DNA of 64,000 bases from Mucilaginibacter sp. (GTDB lineage Bacteria; Bacteroidota; Bacteroidia; Sphingobacteriales; Sphingobacteriaceae). A model generated the notes under the pieces. That model was given only the letters and a program-made list of their open reading frames with translations, did no database searches and was not told the origin of the DNA. The position numbers and the translations under genes are program-made. Position 1 is the first letter of the stretch. The number at the start of each line of letters is the position of its first letter. Positions 36,724 to 44,409 of this stretch are shown here, piece after piece. The stretch spans positions 1 through 64,000 of the forward strand of contig NZ_JAQBOD010000035.1 in the NCBI RefSeq assembly GCF_028288205.1. Reading direction: 5' to 3'.

Positions 36724-36910
36724 ATATTTGGATTACACCGGTTTTTTATGATTTCACGGATTTTGTAAACCCTATTATAAAAATAGTGTTATACATTAGA
36801 TGATTAGTTTGCTATTAAGTTACATTATTTTTCGGTTAATAAATCTGTAAAATTAAGACAGCCATTAACAATCGATGTAATCAAACAATATAATCAGCGT
36901 AATCCATAAT

Positions 36911-36926
36911 TATATTTGTACATTTG
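36911..36926 (+). promoter_or_regulatory. Two tandem -7 boxes before queA
   Basis: TATATTTG (36911-36918) is followed directly by TACATTTG (36919-36926); both fit TAnnTTTG. The queA ATG is at 36953. They would give starts 8 nt apart. Confidence 0.5.
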
Positions 36927-36952
36927 CGCCCTGAAAATTCATATATATAAGC

Positions 36953-38002
36953 ATGAAATTATCTCAATTTAAATTCAATTTACCCGAATCATTAATTGCA
37001 CACACACCCGCCGCTACCCGCGACGAATCGCGTTTAATGGTATTACACCGTGATTCTGGCAAGATTGAGCATAAAGTTTTTAAAGACGTTCTGGATTATT
37101 TTGATGACCAGGATGTTATGATACTTAACAATACAAAAGTATTCCCTGCCCGCATGTACGGCAATAAAGAAAAAACAGGAGCTACTATTGAAGTATTTTT
37201 GTTGAGGGAGCTAAATAAAGAGCTCCGTTTGTGGGATGTTTTAGTTGATCCGGCACGTAAAATACGTGTAGGTAACAAATTATATTTTGGTGATGATGAT
37301 TTGTTAATTGCCGAAGTTGTTGATAACACCACGTCGCGCGGCCGTACTATTAGGTTTTTGTTTGATGGTACCGAAGAAGAGTTTCGCCGTAACGTAGAAA
37401 TATTGGGTGAAACACCGCTTCCTAAATACATAAAACGTAAAGCTACTGCCGAAGATAAGGAACGCTATCAAACCATTTTTGCTAAGCACGAAGGCGCTGT
37501 TGCGGCTCCTACCGCAGGCTTACACTTTAGTCGCGAACTAATGAAACGCCTTGAACTTAAAGGTGTTGAATTTGCCGAAGTTACCCTGCATGTTGGTTTA
37601 GGAACTTTCCGCCAGGTTGAGGTTGAGGATCTGACCAAGCATAAAATGGACTCAGAGCAAATTATCATTGAGCAAAGGCAAGCTGATATAGTAAACCGTG
37701 GTATTGAACGTAAAAAACGTATTTGTGCTGTTGGCACCACCAGTATGCGCGCTATTGAGTCGGCCGTATCTGCAAGCAAGACTTTAAAACCGGTTAATGA
37801 CTGGACCAGCAAATTTATATTTCCGCCATACGAGTTTAGTATAGCAAATTCAATGATCACCAATTTCCACACACCAGAATCAACGTTGTTAATGATGGTA
37901 TCTGCATTTGGCGGTTATGAACATGTTATGAATGCTTATGAAGTGGCTATAAAAGAAAAGTATCGCTTTTATAGTTATGGCGATGCAATGCTGATTATAT
38001 AA
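36953..38002 (+). CDS. queA: S-adenosylmethionine:tRNA ribosyltransferase-isomerase
   Basis: 349 residues, usual length. Hallmarks: [14 protein letters not shown] at the start, [50 protein letters not shown], the signature TTSMRAIES, and [20 protein letters not shown] near the end. It adds the epoxycyclopentanediol precursor from SAM to preQ1-modified tRNA on the way to queuosine. Other que genes are not in this window. It is followed by a strong terminator and ispD on the same strand. Confidence 0.97.
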   Translation: MKLSQFKFNLPESLIAHTPAATRDESRLMVLHRDSGKIEHKVFKDVLDYFDDQDVMILNNTKVFPARMYGNKEKTGATIEVFLLRELNKELRLWDVLVDPARKIRVGNKLYFGDDDLLIAEVVDNTTSRGRTIRFLFDGTEEEFRRNVEILGETPLPKYIKRKATAEDKERYQTIFAKHEGAVAAPTAGLHFSRELMKRLELKGVEFAEVTLHVGLGTFRQVEVEDLTKHKMDSEQIIIEQRQADIVNRGIERKKRICAVGTTSMRAIESAVSASKTLKPVNDWTSKFIFPPYEFSIANSMITNFHTPESTLLMMVSAFGGYEHVMNAYEVAIKEKYRFYSYGDAMLII

Positions 38003-38025
38003 TTAAGATTTGAGATATTAGATGT

Positions 38026-38060
38026 GGGATTTGAGACAAACTCAAATCCCATTTTTTTTA
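38026..38060 (+). terminator. Rho-independent terminator of queA
   Basis: GGGATTTGAG (38026-38035) and CTCAAATCCC (38041-38050) form a perfect 10-bp stem with a 5-nt loop, then an A and eight T. It ends about 15 bp before the ispD ATG, and its words (GGGATTTGAG) recur inside the ispD 5' coding sequence. Confidence 0.88.
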
Positions 38061-38074
38061 TAATTTAGCTACCC

Positions 38075-38788
38075 ATGAGCAATCCCGATCTCAAGTCTCA
38101 AATCTTAAATCCCAAATCTAACTACGCCATTATAGTAGCCGGTGGTTCGGGTAGCAGGATGCTGTCGGTAGTGCCGAAGCAATTCTTATCGCTTAATGGT
38201 ATTCCGGTTTTGATGCATACCATGTTGGCTTTTTACCAAAGCCAATCACAGCCACAGCTTATCCTGGTACTTCCTGCTGATTTTCATGACTATTGGAAGC
38301 AACTTTGTAAAACCCATAATTTTACTATTCCGCACCAGCTAATAAATGGTGGCGAAACACGTTTTCATTCTGTTAAAAATGGGTTAAAACTGGTGCCGGA
38401 CAACGAGCAGGCGCTTATAGCAGTGCATGACGCAGTAAGGCCACTTACCAATCGCGAGATAATTGATGAGTCATATCAAAGTGCGGCTAAACACGGCAAT
38501 GCCATTACAGCCGTTAAAAGCCGCGATTCGGCAAGGCAATTAAAAGGCGACACTTCTACCCATTTAAACCGCGACGAAATTTACCTGGTACAAACCCCGC
38601 AAACTTTTCAATCGGCCCAACTTAAAAAAGCATATCAACAACCCTATCATACTAAATTTACTGATGACGCAAGTGTGGTTGAAGAAATGGGCGTTAAAAT
38701 AAATTTAATTAACGGCAGCTATCAAAACATTAAAATAACTTTCCCTGAAGATATTGCTATTGCAGAATTATTGTTGAAAAGCAAATAG
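38075..38788 (+). CDS. ispD: 2-C-methyl-D-erythritol 4-phosphate cytidylyltransferase
   Basis: 237 residues. The nucleotidyltransferase fold starts at residue 17: YAIIVAGGSGSRM, then VPKQFLSL, a later AVHDAVRPLT with the metal Asp, and LVQTPQTF. It makes CDP-methylerythritol in the MEP isoprenoid pathway. The first 16 residues (MSNPDLKSQILNPKSN) are not part of the fold; they are encoded by word repeats (CTCAAATCTTAAATCCC) complementary to the preceding terminator region. No other ATG is available before the fold, so the start is probably real, with the extension arising from repeat invasion (inference). Confidence 0.94.
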   Translation: MSNPDLKSQILNPKSNYAIIVAGGSGSRMLSVVPKQFLSLNGIPVLMHTMLAFYQSQSQPQLILVLPADFHDYWKQLCKTHNFTIPHQLINGGETRFHSVKNGLKLVPDNEQALIAVHDAVRPLTNREIIDESYQSAAKHGNAITAVKSRDSARQLKGDTSTHLNRDEIYLVQTPQTFQSAQLKKAYQQPYHTKFTDDASVVEEMGVKINLINGSYQNIKITFPEDIAIAELLLKSK

Positions 38789-38800
38789 ACTACAGAAATC

Positions 38801-39283
38801 TTAGCCGTTACCTTTTGGCGTATCATAATAAACTAATTTACCACTTTTATCGCTTATAGCCGCCCACGTATCTATATCAAATTCTATTAATGCCACAGCA
38901 CAGGGAGGTACACTATGTATTTTACCTGTTAAATGGTAAAGCACTTGCCCTATGCCGGGGTTATGGCCAACCAGTCCAATAAAATTATGAGTATCAATTA
39001 ATTGGCTAATTATATCAACAAGATCATCCTGACCGGCCTCATAAATACTGCTAATCTCTTCGGCCGCCGGTATAGATAAATGTTGCGAGAAAACATTGGC
39101 CGTACTAATTGTACGCAAAGATGGGCTTGATACCAGTAGCTGCGGAATATGTGAATGTTGCTTTAACCGCCCGGCCATTATGGCGGCATCTTGTAAACCC
39201 GACGGCTTTAACGGCCGCTCAAAGTCTGGGTATCCGGTTTCGTGGGTGGCTTTAGCATGCCTTATTAATAATAGTTTTTTCAT
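38801..39283 (-). CDS. sixA: SixA-type histidine phosphatase
   Basis: 160 residues from the ATG at 39281-39283; a longer frame to 39379 overlaps the upstream gene and is rejected. LLLIRHAKA gives the RHG-family phospho-His (His8 region), PLKPSGLQDA follows, SPSLRTISTA has the second Arg, and LVGHNPGIG the second catalytic His. The family removes phosphate from phosphohistidine in phosphorelay (Hpt) or PTS proteins. It is the last gene of a tight minus-strand run beginning at polX. The gene symbol rests on family resemblance. Confidence 0.82.
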   Translation of the reverse strand: MKKLLLIRHAKATHETGYPDFERPLKPSGLQDAAIMAGRLKQHSHIPQLLVSSPSLRTISTANVFSQHLSIPAAEEISSIYEAGQDDLVDIISQLIDTHNFIGLVGHNPGIGQVLYHLTGKIHSVPPCAVALIEFDIDTWAAISDKSGKLVYYDTPKGNG

Positions 39284-39293
39284 AGTAAATTTG

Positions 39294-39920
39294 TTATTTA
39301 AACAGGTAGCCCAAACCAATGGAAAACTCCCTGTTCTTAACAACACTAGTACCCGAATCTTGTTGGGTGGTTGATGCAATATTATTTATCCCCAATGAGT
39401 AAGCCAGGTTAAATGTTAGTTTATTACGAAATTCAAAACCGGTTGAAAAGCCCAATCCGGCATCAAATTTTTGAGCGTCATCCGCTTTACCAAATTTAAC
39501 ATTATCAGATGTACTACTTCCGGGAGTTTCATAACCCAGCTTACCACCTAAACCCATTGCTATATAGCCTCCGGCTCCAATATAGAAAACTCCAAGATCA
39601 GTAAATTTAAACTTCCTTAAAACATTAACCGGTAGCTCCAGATAAGTTAAATGAGTGGTAGTGGTTAACGCATCATTATATACAACAGAACCCTTACCGG
39701 CTATACCTATACCTGCCTCCAGCCAAAATCCATTGTTAACCGGCATTTGTGCTGTCCCCCGTATATTAAATGTTTTTATAGAACCCGCTGCAATAATATA
39801 CGCATTATTAATTTTTTGATAAGCCAACCCACCCGAAATTTTTGCACCATAAGTTATTTGCGCATCTGCATATAAACAGGTTATTAAAAACAGGAAGATA
39901 ATTATTATTGCTTTTTTCAT
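39294..39920 (-). CDS. Outer membrane beta-barrel protein, PorT-like
   Basis: 208 residues. Signal peptide 1-20 (CLYADAQ). It then shows alternating strands typical of an 8-stranded barrel: TYGAKISGGLAYQK at the start, ELPVNVLRKFKF, GVFYIGAGGYIAMGLGGK, FDAGLGFSTGFEF, and a final FSIGLGYLFK with a C-terminal aromatic motif. It matches the outer-membrane beta-barrel (PF13568-like) group common in Bacteroidota. Its stop codon is 10 bp before the sixA start; the gap to the GT9 gene is 9 bp, so all are one operon. The role may be envelope integrity; no substrate is evident. Confidence 0.85.
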   Translation of the reverse strand: MKKAIIIIFLFLITCLYADAQITYGAKISGGLAYQKINNAYIIAAGSIKTFNIRGTAQMPVNNGFWLEAGIGIAGKGSVVYNDALTTTTHLTYLELPVNVLRKFKFTDLGVFYIGAGGYIAMGLGGKLGYETPGSSTSDNVKFGKADDAQKFDAGLGFSTGFEFRNKLTFNLAYSLGINNIASTTQQDSGTSVVKNREFSIGLGYLFK

Positions 39921-39929
39921 AATGCTAAA

Positions 39930-40895
39930 CTACTTGTTTACAAATTCTGTTATAGCATTTTCATTAATATCATACATACATTTAAAGTGCCCCAGGGGGC
40001 AGGCAGGCAATCCAAATTTAGAGCATGGCCTGCAAGGCAATTCAACATCTGCCACTAAAACTTCTTTCACTTTATAGGGCTGTACACCTAATAATTGGGG
40101 CGCGGTACCTCCCCATACAGATACAATGGGTTTATCAAACGCCTCGGCTATATGGGTTAACCCGGTATCAAAGCCAATAATATTTGTTGCTTTTGATACC
40201 AAAAATACCGATTCATCCAACGAGGTTATACCGCAGGCATTGTAAATTTTAGCACCAAGCATGCCTGCTATTATATCGCCGTTTGCTTTAACATCGTTAC
40301 CACCCAGCAAAACAACGGGGCTATTAATTTCACTGCATATATTAATTATCTTTTCATTAGGCATGCGTTTAGTGAAATGTGTGGCTCCTATTATGAAAAC
40401 TATATATGCTCCCCGGTGCGAAACAGGCAGCAATTTATCCAGCTGATGATCTGCTTTAATGTAATAATCAATAGGTTGCTCATCGTTTTTTACATTTAAA
40501 AACTTTACAGCTTCCATATACCTATCAACCAAATGAACGGGTGGCACCAGATTTAAATTTAGTTTTAAACTTAACCATTTGCGGATGACTTGTTTTTTAT
40601 AAGTTGATGAGCGAATACCTGTTCTGAGCTTAATTAACGCGGTACGCAGGTTATTATGCAGATCTATAATGTAATCATACCGCTCTGCCTTTATATCTTT
40701 TATCGTATCAGACAGATTGGGCTTTAATAAAAGCAGTTTATCTACGTAAGGGTTATTATCGTAAATGTATTTAAAGGCTGGCTTGGTTATAAAATGAACT
40801 TCGGCACCGGCTAATTGCTTTTTAAGGCATCGCACAACAGGCGTTGTGTAAATTATATCGCCCATAGAGCTAAAGCGGATAACCAGTATTTTCAT
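39930..40895 (-). CDS. Glycosyltransferase family 9, heptosyltransferase-like
   Basis: 321 residues. The GT-B fold begins KILVIRFSSMGDIIYTTPVV (nucleotide-independent N-terminal motif of WaaC/WaaF relatives), has HFITKPAF and DLHNNLRT, and the donor-binding C-terminal motif GFDTGLTHIAEAFDKPIVSVWGG. The last 60 residues carry a Cys-rich stretch (LPCRPCSKFGLPACPLGHFKC) typical of Bacteroidota GT9 members. It likely adds heptose from ADP-heptose to LPS inner core on the cytoplasmic face. It follows hldE2 and gmhA, which make that donor. Confidence 0.9.
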   Translation of the reverse strand: MKILVIRFSSMGDIIYTTPVVRCLKKQLAGAEVHFITKPAFKYIYDNNPYVDKLLLLKPNLSDTIKDIKAERYDYIIDLHNNLRTALIKLRTGIRSSTYKKQVIRKWLSLKLNLNLVPPVHLVDRYMEAVKFLNVKNDEQPIDYYIKADHQLDKLLPVSHRGAYIVFIIGATHFTKRMPNEKIINICSEINSPVVLLGGNDVKANGDIIAGMLGAKIYNACGITSLDESVFLVSKATNIIGFDTGLTHIAEAFDKPIVSVWGGTAPQLLGVQPYKVKEVLVADVELPCRPCSKFGLPACPLGHFKCMYDINENAITEFVNK

Positions 40896-40906
40896 TTTGC
40901 TACAGC

Positions 40907-41410
40907 TTAAGTAACCTGGTTCCTTATTCTTTGAATAATAGACGTTGAGGAATATCCGTCAACAAAATCAATGGTTTTTACTTCTCCTCCGTTAGCTATT
41001 ACTTCTTTAGCGCCAACTATATTATCGATAGTGTAATCGGCGCCTTTTACTAATATGTCCGGCAATAAAGCAGTGATCAAATTAAGTGGTGTATCTTCTT
41101 CAAATACAACAACAGCATCAACAAAAAACAATGCCGCCAATAATGCCGCGCGGTTATTCTGGTCATTTATAGGGCGGCCATCCCCTTTAAGGCGCTTTAC
41201 AGAGCTATCGGCATTCAAGCCTATAATTAGCTTATCGCCCAATTCTGCCGCCTTTGCCATATAGGTTATATGGCCAATATGCAGCAAATCAAATACCCCA
41301 TTTGTAAATACTACCTTTTTACCCTCAAATTTCCAGGCAGCTATACGGTGTTTAAGCGTATGCAGATCGGTAATTTTGTTTAACAGTGTTTTTTCAAGAT
41401 TGATCCTCAT
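40907..41410 (-). CDS. hldE2 (rfaE2): D-glycero-beta-D-manno-heptose 1-phosphate adenylyltransferase
   Basis: 167 residues. This is the stand-alone cytidylyltransferase-like domain: VVFTNGVFDLLHIGHITYM with the HxGH motif, NADSSVKRLKGDGRPI, and a late DGYSSTSIIQRI (ISTxKI-type equivalent). It converts heptose 1-phosphate to ADP-heptose. The kinase half (RfaE1) and phosphatase GmhB are not in the window. Overlap or spacing to gmhA (20 bp) and GT9 (11 bp) puts them in one operon. Confidence 0.93.
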   Translation of the reverse strand: MRINLEKTLLNKITDLHTLKHRIAAWKFEGKKVVFTNGVFDLLHIGHITYMAKAAELGDKLIIGLNADSSVKRLKGDGRPINDQNNRAALLAALFFVDAVVVFEEDTPLNLITALLPDILVKGADYTIDNIVGAKEVIANGGEVKTIDFVDGYSSTSIIQRIRNQVT

Positions 41411-41430
41411 AATGTAAATATAAGCAGCAG

Positions 41431-41985
41431 TTAAAAAAGATCATCTACAGCTTTACACAATATATGCCCTATAAGAATATGCATTTCTTGTATACGTGCA
41501 GTAATAGTTGATGGTATGATGATATTAAGATCGCATAGCCCATTCATCTGGCCACCATCCCTGCCCGAAAGCCCTAATGCGTTACAATTGATAGCTTTTG
41601 CCGTTTTAAAAGCATTTAGTACCCCCTGGCTATTGCCGCTGGTAGATATGCCAATAAACAAGTCGCCCGGCTGGGCCAGCGCCTCCAGCTGGCGCGAAAA
41701 AACGTACTCATAACCATAGTCATTCGCAATGGATGTTAGTGCAGATGTATCGGTGGTTAAGGCAATCCCCGGCAATGCTTTCCTGTCTTTTACAAACCTG
41801 CCACTTAGTTCGGCAGCAATGTGCTGCGCATCTGCAGCGCTGCCGCCATTGCCGGCAATTAAAACCTTATTACCGTTTTTTATTGCAGTAGTTATCATAT
41901 CACAGGCTTTCTCAATATCAGTCGCAAGCGTATCAATTACCTTTTGTATAATATTTTGATGATCCTTAAGTTCTTCAATAACCAT
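41431..41985 (-). CDS. gmhA: Sedoheptulose 7-phosphate isomerase
   Basis: 184 residues, a SIS-domain protein. GNGGSAADAQHIAAELSGRF holds the phosphate loop and catalytic Glu; later GISTSGNSQGVLNAF binds phosphate, and EMHILIGHILC supplies the catalytic His. It starts the ADP-heptose pathway from sedoheptulose 7-phosphate. It starts 10 bp after polX stops. Confidence 0.93.
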   Translation of the reverse strand: MVIEELKDHQNIIQKVIDTLATDIEKACDMITTAIKNGNKVLIAGNGGSAADAQHIAAELSGRFVKDRKALPGIALTTDTSALTSIANDYGYEYVFSRQLEALAQPGDLFIGISTSGNSQGVLNAFKTAKAINCNALGLSGRDGGQMNGLCDLNIIIPSTITARIQEMHILIGHILCKAVDDLF

Positions 41986-41995
41986 TTTATTAAAT

Positions 41996-43669
41996 TTATT
42001 TTTTCTTCGTTTTAAACACTTGCGTTATTTCCTGCAATGATAAGGCATTCAAACACCTTTCCTTGTACAATCCGCCTTTTCTGGCAACTATTATTCCGTA
42101 ATGCATATCTAAAAATTTTTCAATGCGGTGTGCATCCGGGTTGATTGATAACCAAACACCTTTATCCAATGCGTATTGGTGCCAGCGCCAGTCGAGATCA
42201 AGACGTAACGGATTAGAATTAACTTCTATCACTACATTATTGGCGGCACAGGCATCAATTACCTTTTTATAATTGATAGCATAACCATTGCGGCTTAATA
42301 ATAAACGCCCCGTTGGGTGACCAAGTATAGTGGTATACGGATTCTCAATTGCTTTTATCAATCTTTCGGTTGCCTTTTCTTCGCTCATTTTTAAATTGGA
42401 ATGAACAGAGGCTACTATAAAATCAAACTTCTTCAATATCTCATCCGGGTAATCCAGCGAGCCATCATTTAAAATATCCGATTCAATGCCCTTGAATATA
42501 TGAAAACCATTTAATTTTTTATTCAAATGATCTATCTCTTCCTGTTGTTGCAGCACCCGCTCAATACTTAGGCCTTTGGCGTAAAAAGCGCTTTTGCTAT
42601 GGTCGCACATGCCCAGGTATTCCAGTTTCAGCTCATCGCGGCAATACACGGCCATTTCTTCTATCGAGTTAACACCATCGCTCCAGGTGCTATGGTTATG
42701 CAATGTACCTTTCAGGTCATTGTAAGATATTAGTCGCGGCAATTTATCATTGGCAGCTCTATCAATAAATGTGATGCCTTCACGCAGTTCGGGCTTCATA
42801 AAAACAAGTCCTGCTTTTTGATAGATAAGCTCTTCGTTTTCGGGCTGGTCAGCTTCATCTGCACTGCGCTCTAAAACAACCTTTACATGTTCATCATCGC
42901 CGGTCTTAAGGAATAGTGTTTTAAAAAAATATCTTTTCTCTACTACAAAAATGGTAACCTTTAAACCATTGTCGGTTTCGCCAACCAAACAATTTTCTTT
43001 TATGATTTTATTGTGCAGTATGTCTGAATGTGAAATAGTTTGAAAAGCAATTTCCTGGTCACGGCTGCCCACAATCAAAACAAGTTCTGTAATGATCTCG
43101 CAAAGCCGCCTGTATTCGCCTGCAAACTCTATTAACGCATTCGAAAACATACTTTTTATTTGGTCTGTCAGCTTATCAGCTTCGGGCTCAACCTGCGCAT
43201 ATAAAAATTTACCGCTGCTGGCCATGGTAAATTCAATAACCTTACGTATCTCATCCTGAGTTTTCAGGCCAAAGCCTTTAGCTTCTATCAGGCGGTTTTC
43301 GTTACAGGCATAATACAACTCGCCTATAGTTTCAATACCCATATCATGCCAAATGGTTGATACCTTTTTAGCGCCAATGCCTTTTATATGCATCATTTCT
43401 ACAACACCGGGCGGCGTGGCGGCCAAAAGCTCATCCATCTCTACCATGGTGCCGGTATTTAAAAGTTCTACTATTTTAGCTGCAAGGCTTTTGCCTACTC
43501 CATCTATCTTTTCTAATTCCTCGTAGCTTTTATCCTCAATCTTAAAAGGCAGCTTATCCACCTTAAAAGCAGCGTTAGCTATTGATTTAATTTTGAAAGG
43601 ATTGATATCATGCAGCTCCATTAACTGTGATAACAAACGAAGTTTATGAGCTATGGCTTTGTTTTCCAT
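41996..43669 (-). CDS. polX: PolX-family protein: degenerate polymerase core with intact PHP phosphoesterase
   Basis: 557 residues. HhH/DNA-binding 8-kDa region about 1-75 (IDGVGKSLAAKI), second HhH about 92-115 (IKGIGAKKVSTI), the nucleotidyltransferase core about 150-300, and a PHP domain about 318-555. In active PolX enzymes the core reads GS-x-RR ... GDLD and later VD. Here it reads AGEYRRLCEIITELVLIV (183-200) and LKVTIFVV (237-243), so the three metal Asp residues correspond to Glu195, Val197 and Thr239. All PHP metal ligands look present: LHNHSTWSDG (His324, His326), MCDHSKS, KGIESDIL, ASVHSN, LGHPTGR, INPDAHR. It probably keeps 3'-5' exonuclease or AP-repair activity but not polymerase activity (inference). 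Confidence 0.88.
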   Translation of the reverse strand: MENKAIAHKLRLLSQLMELHDINPFKIKSIANAAFKVDKLPFKIEDKSYEELEKIDGVGKSLAAKIVELLNTGTMVEMDELLAATPPGVVEMMHIKGIGAKKVSTIWHDMGIETIGELYYACNENRLIEAKGFGLKTQDEIRKVIEFTMASSGKFLYAQVEPEADKLTDQIKSMFSNALIEFAGEYRRLCEIITELVLIVGSRDQEIAFQTISHSDILHNKIIKENCLVGETDNGLKVTIFVVEKRYFFKTLFLKTGDDEHVKVVLERSADEADQPENEELIYQKAGLVFMKPELREGITFIDRAANDKLPRLISYNDLKGTLHNHSTWSDGVNSIEEMAVYCRDELKLEYLGMCDHSKSAFYAKGLSIERVLQQQEEIDHLNKKLNGFHIFKGIESDILNDGSLDYPDEILKKFDFIVASVHSNLKMSEEKATERLIKAIENPYTTILGHPTGRLLLSRNGYAINYKKVIDACAANNVVIEVNSNPLRLDLDWRWHQYALDKGVWLSINPDAHRIEKFLDMHYGIIVARKGGLYKERCLNALSLQEITQVFKTKKK

Positions 43670-43688
43670 GGTGGATTTGTAACAAAAG

Positions 43689-43988
43689 CTAAGCGGAGTG
43701 CTTATAATTATAAGGTTGCAAATTAAGCTCCTTAGTTTTCTCGGCGGCTAAATGCAGATTAAATTTGGTCTGCATATTTGCCCAAATATCAGCTGTACCA
43801 CCAAATACTTTTGCAATCCTAAAAGACATTTCAGGAGTAATATCTGATTGTTCATGAATAATTTTATTCAAACTTTGGCGAGAAATACCCAACATTTTGG
43901 CAGCTGCAGTAACAGTCAATTCGTTAGCAGTAATTACTTCTTCTCGCAAAACTTCACCGGGATGTATATGTCTCATTTGTCTTTTCAT
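43689..43988 (-). CDS. higA: HigA-family antitoxin (XRE helix-turn-helix)
   Basis: 99 residues from the ATG at 43986-43988; a longer frame to 44042 overlaps the toxin gene and adds no conserved part. Start MKRQMRHIHPGEVLREEV is the usual HigA opening, then an HTH: TVTAAAKMLGISRQSLNKII at about 27-46, followed by EMSFRIAKVFGGTADIWANMQ. It neutralises the HigB toxin and represses the operon. It begins 7 bp after the toxin stop codon, giving the toxin-first order typical of HigBA. Confidence 0.93.
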   Translation of the reverse strand: MKRQMRHIHPGEVLREEVITANELTVTAAAKMLGISRQSLNKIIHEQSDITPEMSFRIAKVFGGTADIWANMQTKFNLHLAAEKTKELNLQPYNYKHSA

Positions 43989-43995
43989 GGCGTTC

Positions 43996-44280
43996 TTAAT
44001 GATAATCAATGTAATCAAGATCGTATGCATGTTGCCCGTCAAATCGAAATATAATACGGTAATTCTTATTTACCTTAATGCTCCAAAAATCTTTTAGATC
44101 ACCTGAAAGCTTATGGATATTCCAATTCTGAAAGGCTCCAAAATCATCAGGCACTTGTTGGGCACTATCAATAATGTCTAACATTCTTTCGATGCGATTA
44201 GTTTGGTCAGCAGGTAATTTACTACTTTTCCCTTGCTCCCATAGCAGCCGAAGTTCTTTGTGCTTAAAACCTTGGATCAT
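43996..44280 (-). CDS. higB: HigB/RelE-type toxin of a HigBA module
   Basis: 94 residues from the ATG at 44278-44280, where the protein opens MIQGFKHKELRLLWEQG as relatives do; a frame to 44313 adds leader sequence. RelE-fold features: IERMLDIIDSAQQVPDDF, WNIHKLSGDLKDFWSIKV, and NYRIIFRFD (basic and aromatic residues of the RNase site), ending AYDLDYIDYH. Such toxins cleave mRNA on the ribosome. Complete and apparently functional. It lies between the polX operon and sppA and is likely an independent, acquired module (inference). Confidence 0.92.
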   Translation of the reverse strand: MIQGFKHKELRLLWEQGKSSKLPADQTNRIERMLDIIDSAQQVPDDFGAFQNWNIHKLSGDLKDFWSIKVNKNYRIIFRFDGQHAYDLDYIDYH

Positions 44281-44283
44281 GCA

Positions 44284-44313
44284 AATTGTAAACTGTAAAT
44301 TTACAATTGTCAA
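44284..44313 (-). promoter_or_regulatory. HigBA operator/promoter candidate
   Basis: AATTGTAAA (44284-44292) and TTTACAATT (44300-44308) form a 9-bp palindrome with a 7-nt spacer, adjacent to the higB start, a likely HigA operator. The same stretch reads TTGACA (44308-44313), 17 bp, TACAAT (44285-44290) on the minus strand, a near-consensus sigma70 promoter rather than the Bacteroidota type. Only four bases separate TACAAT from the ATG, so it would give a leaderless mRNA; the true promoter may differ. Confidence 0.5.
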
Positions 44314-44409
44314 TTTTAAAATACAACTTTATAATTAAACATTTGTAAGCCGGACATAATGTTGTTTGGTATTGAAATCCAAATTCACTATGTATTTTAG
44401 GAATTTAGG

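Noticed and set aside
43689-44280. Part of a larger defence island
   Set aside because: Only HigBA is present; flanks are polX and sppA, ordinary chromosomal genes.
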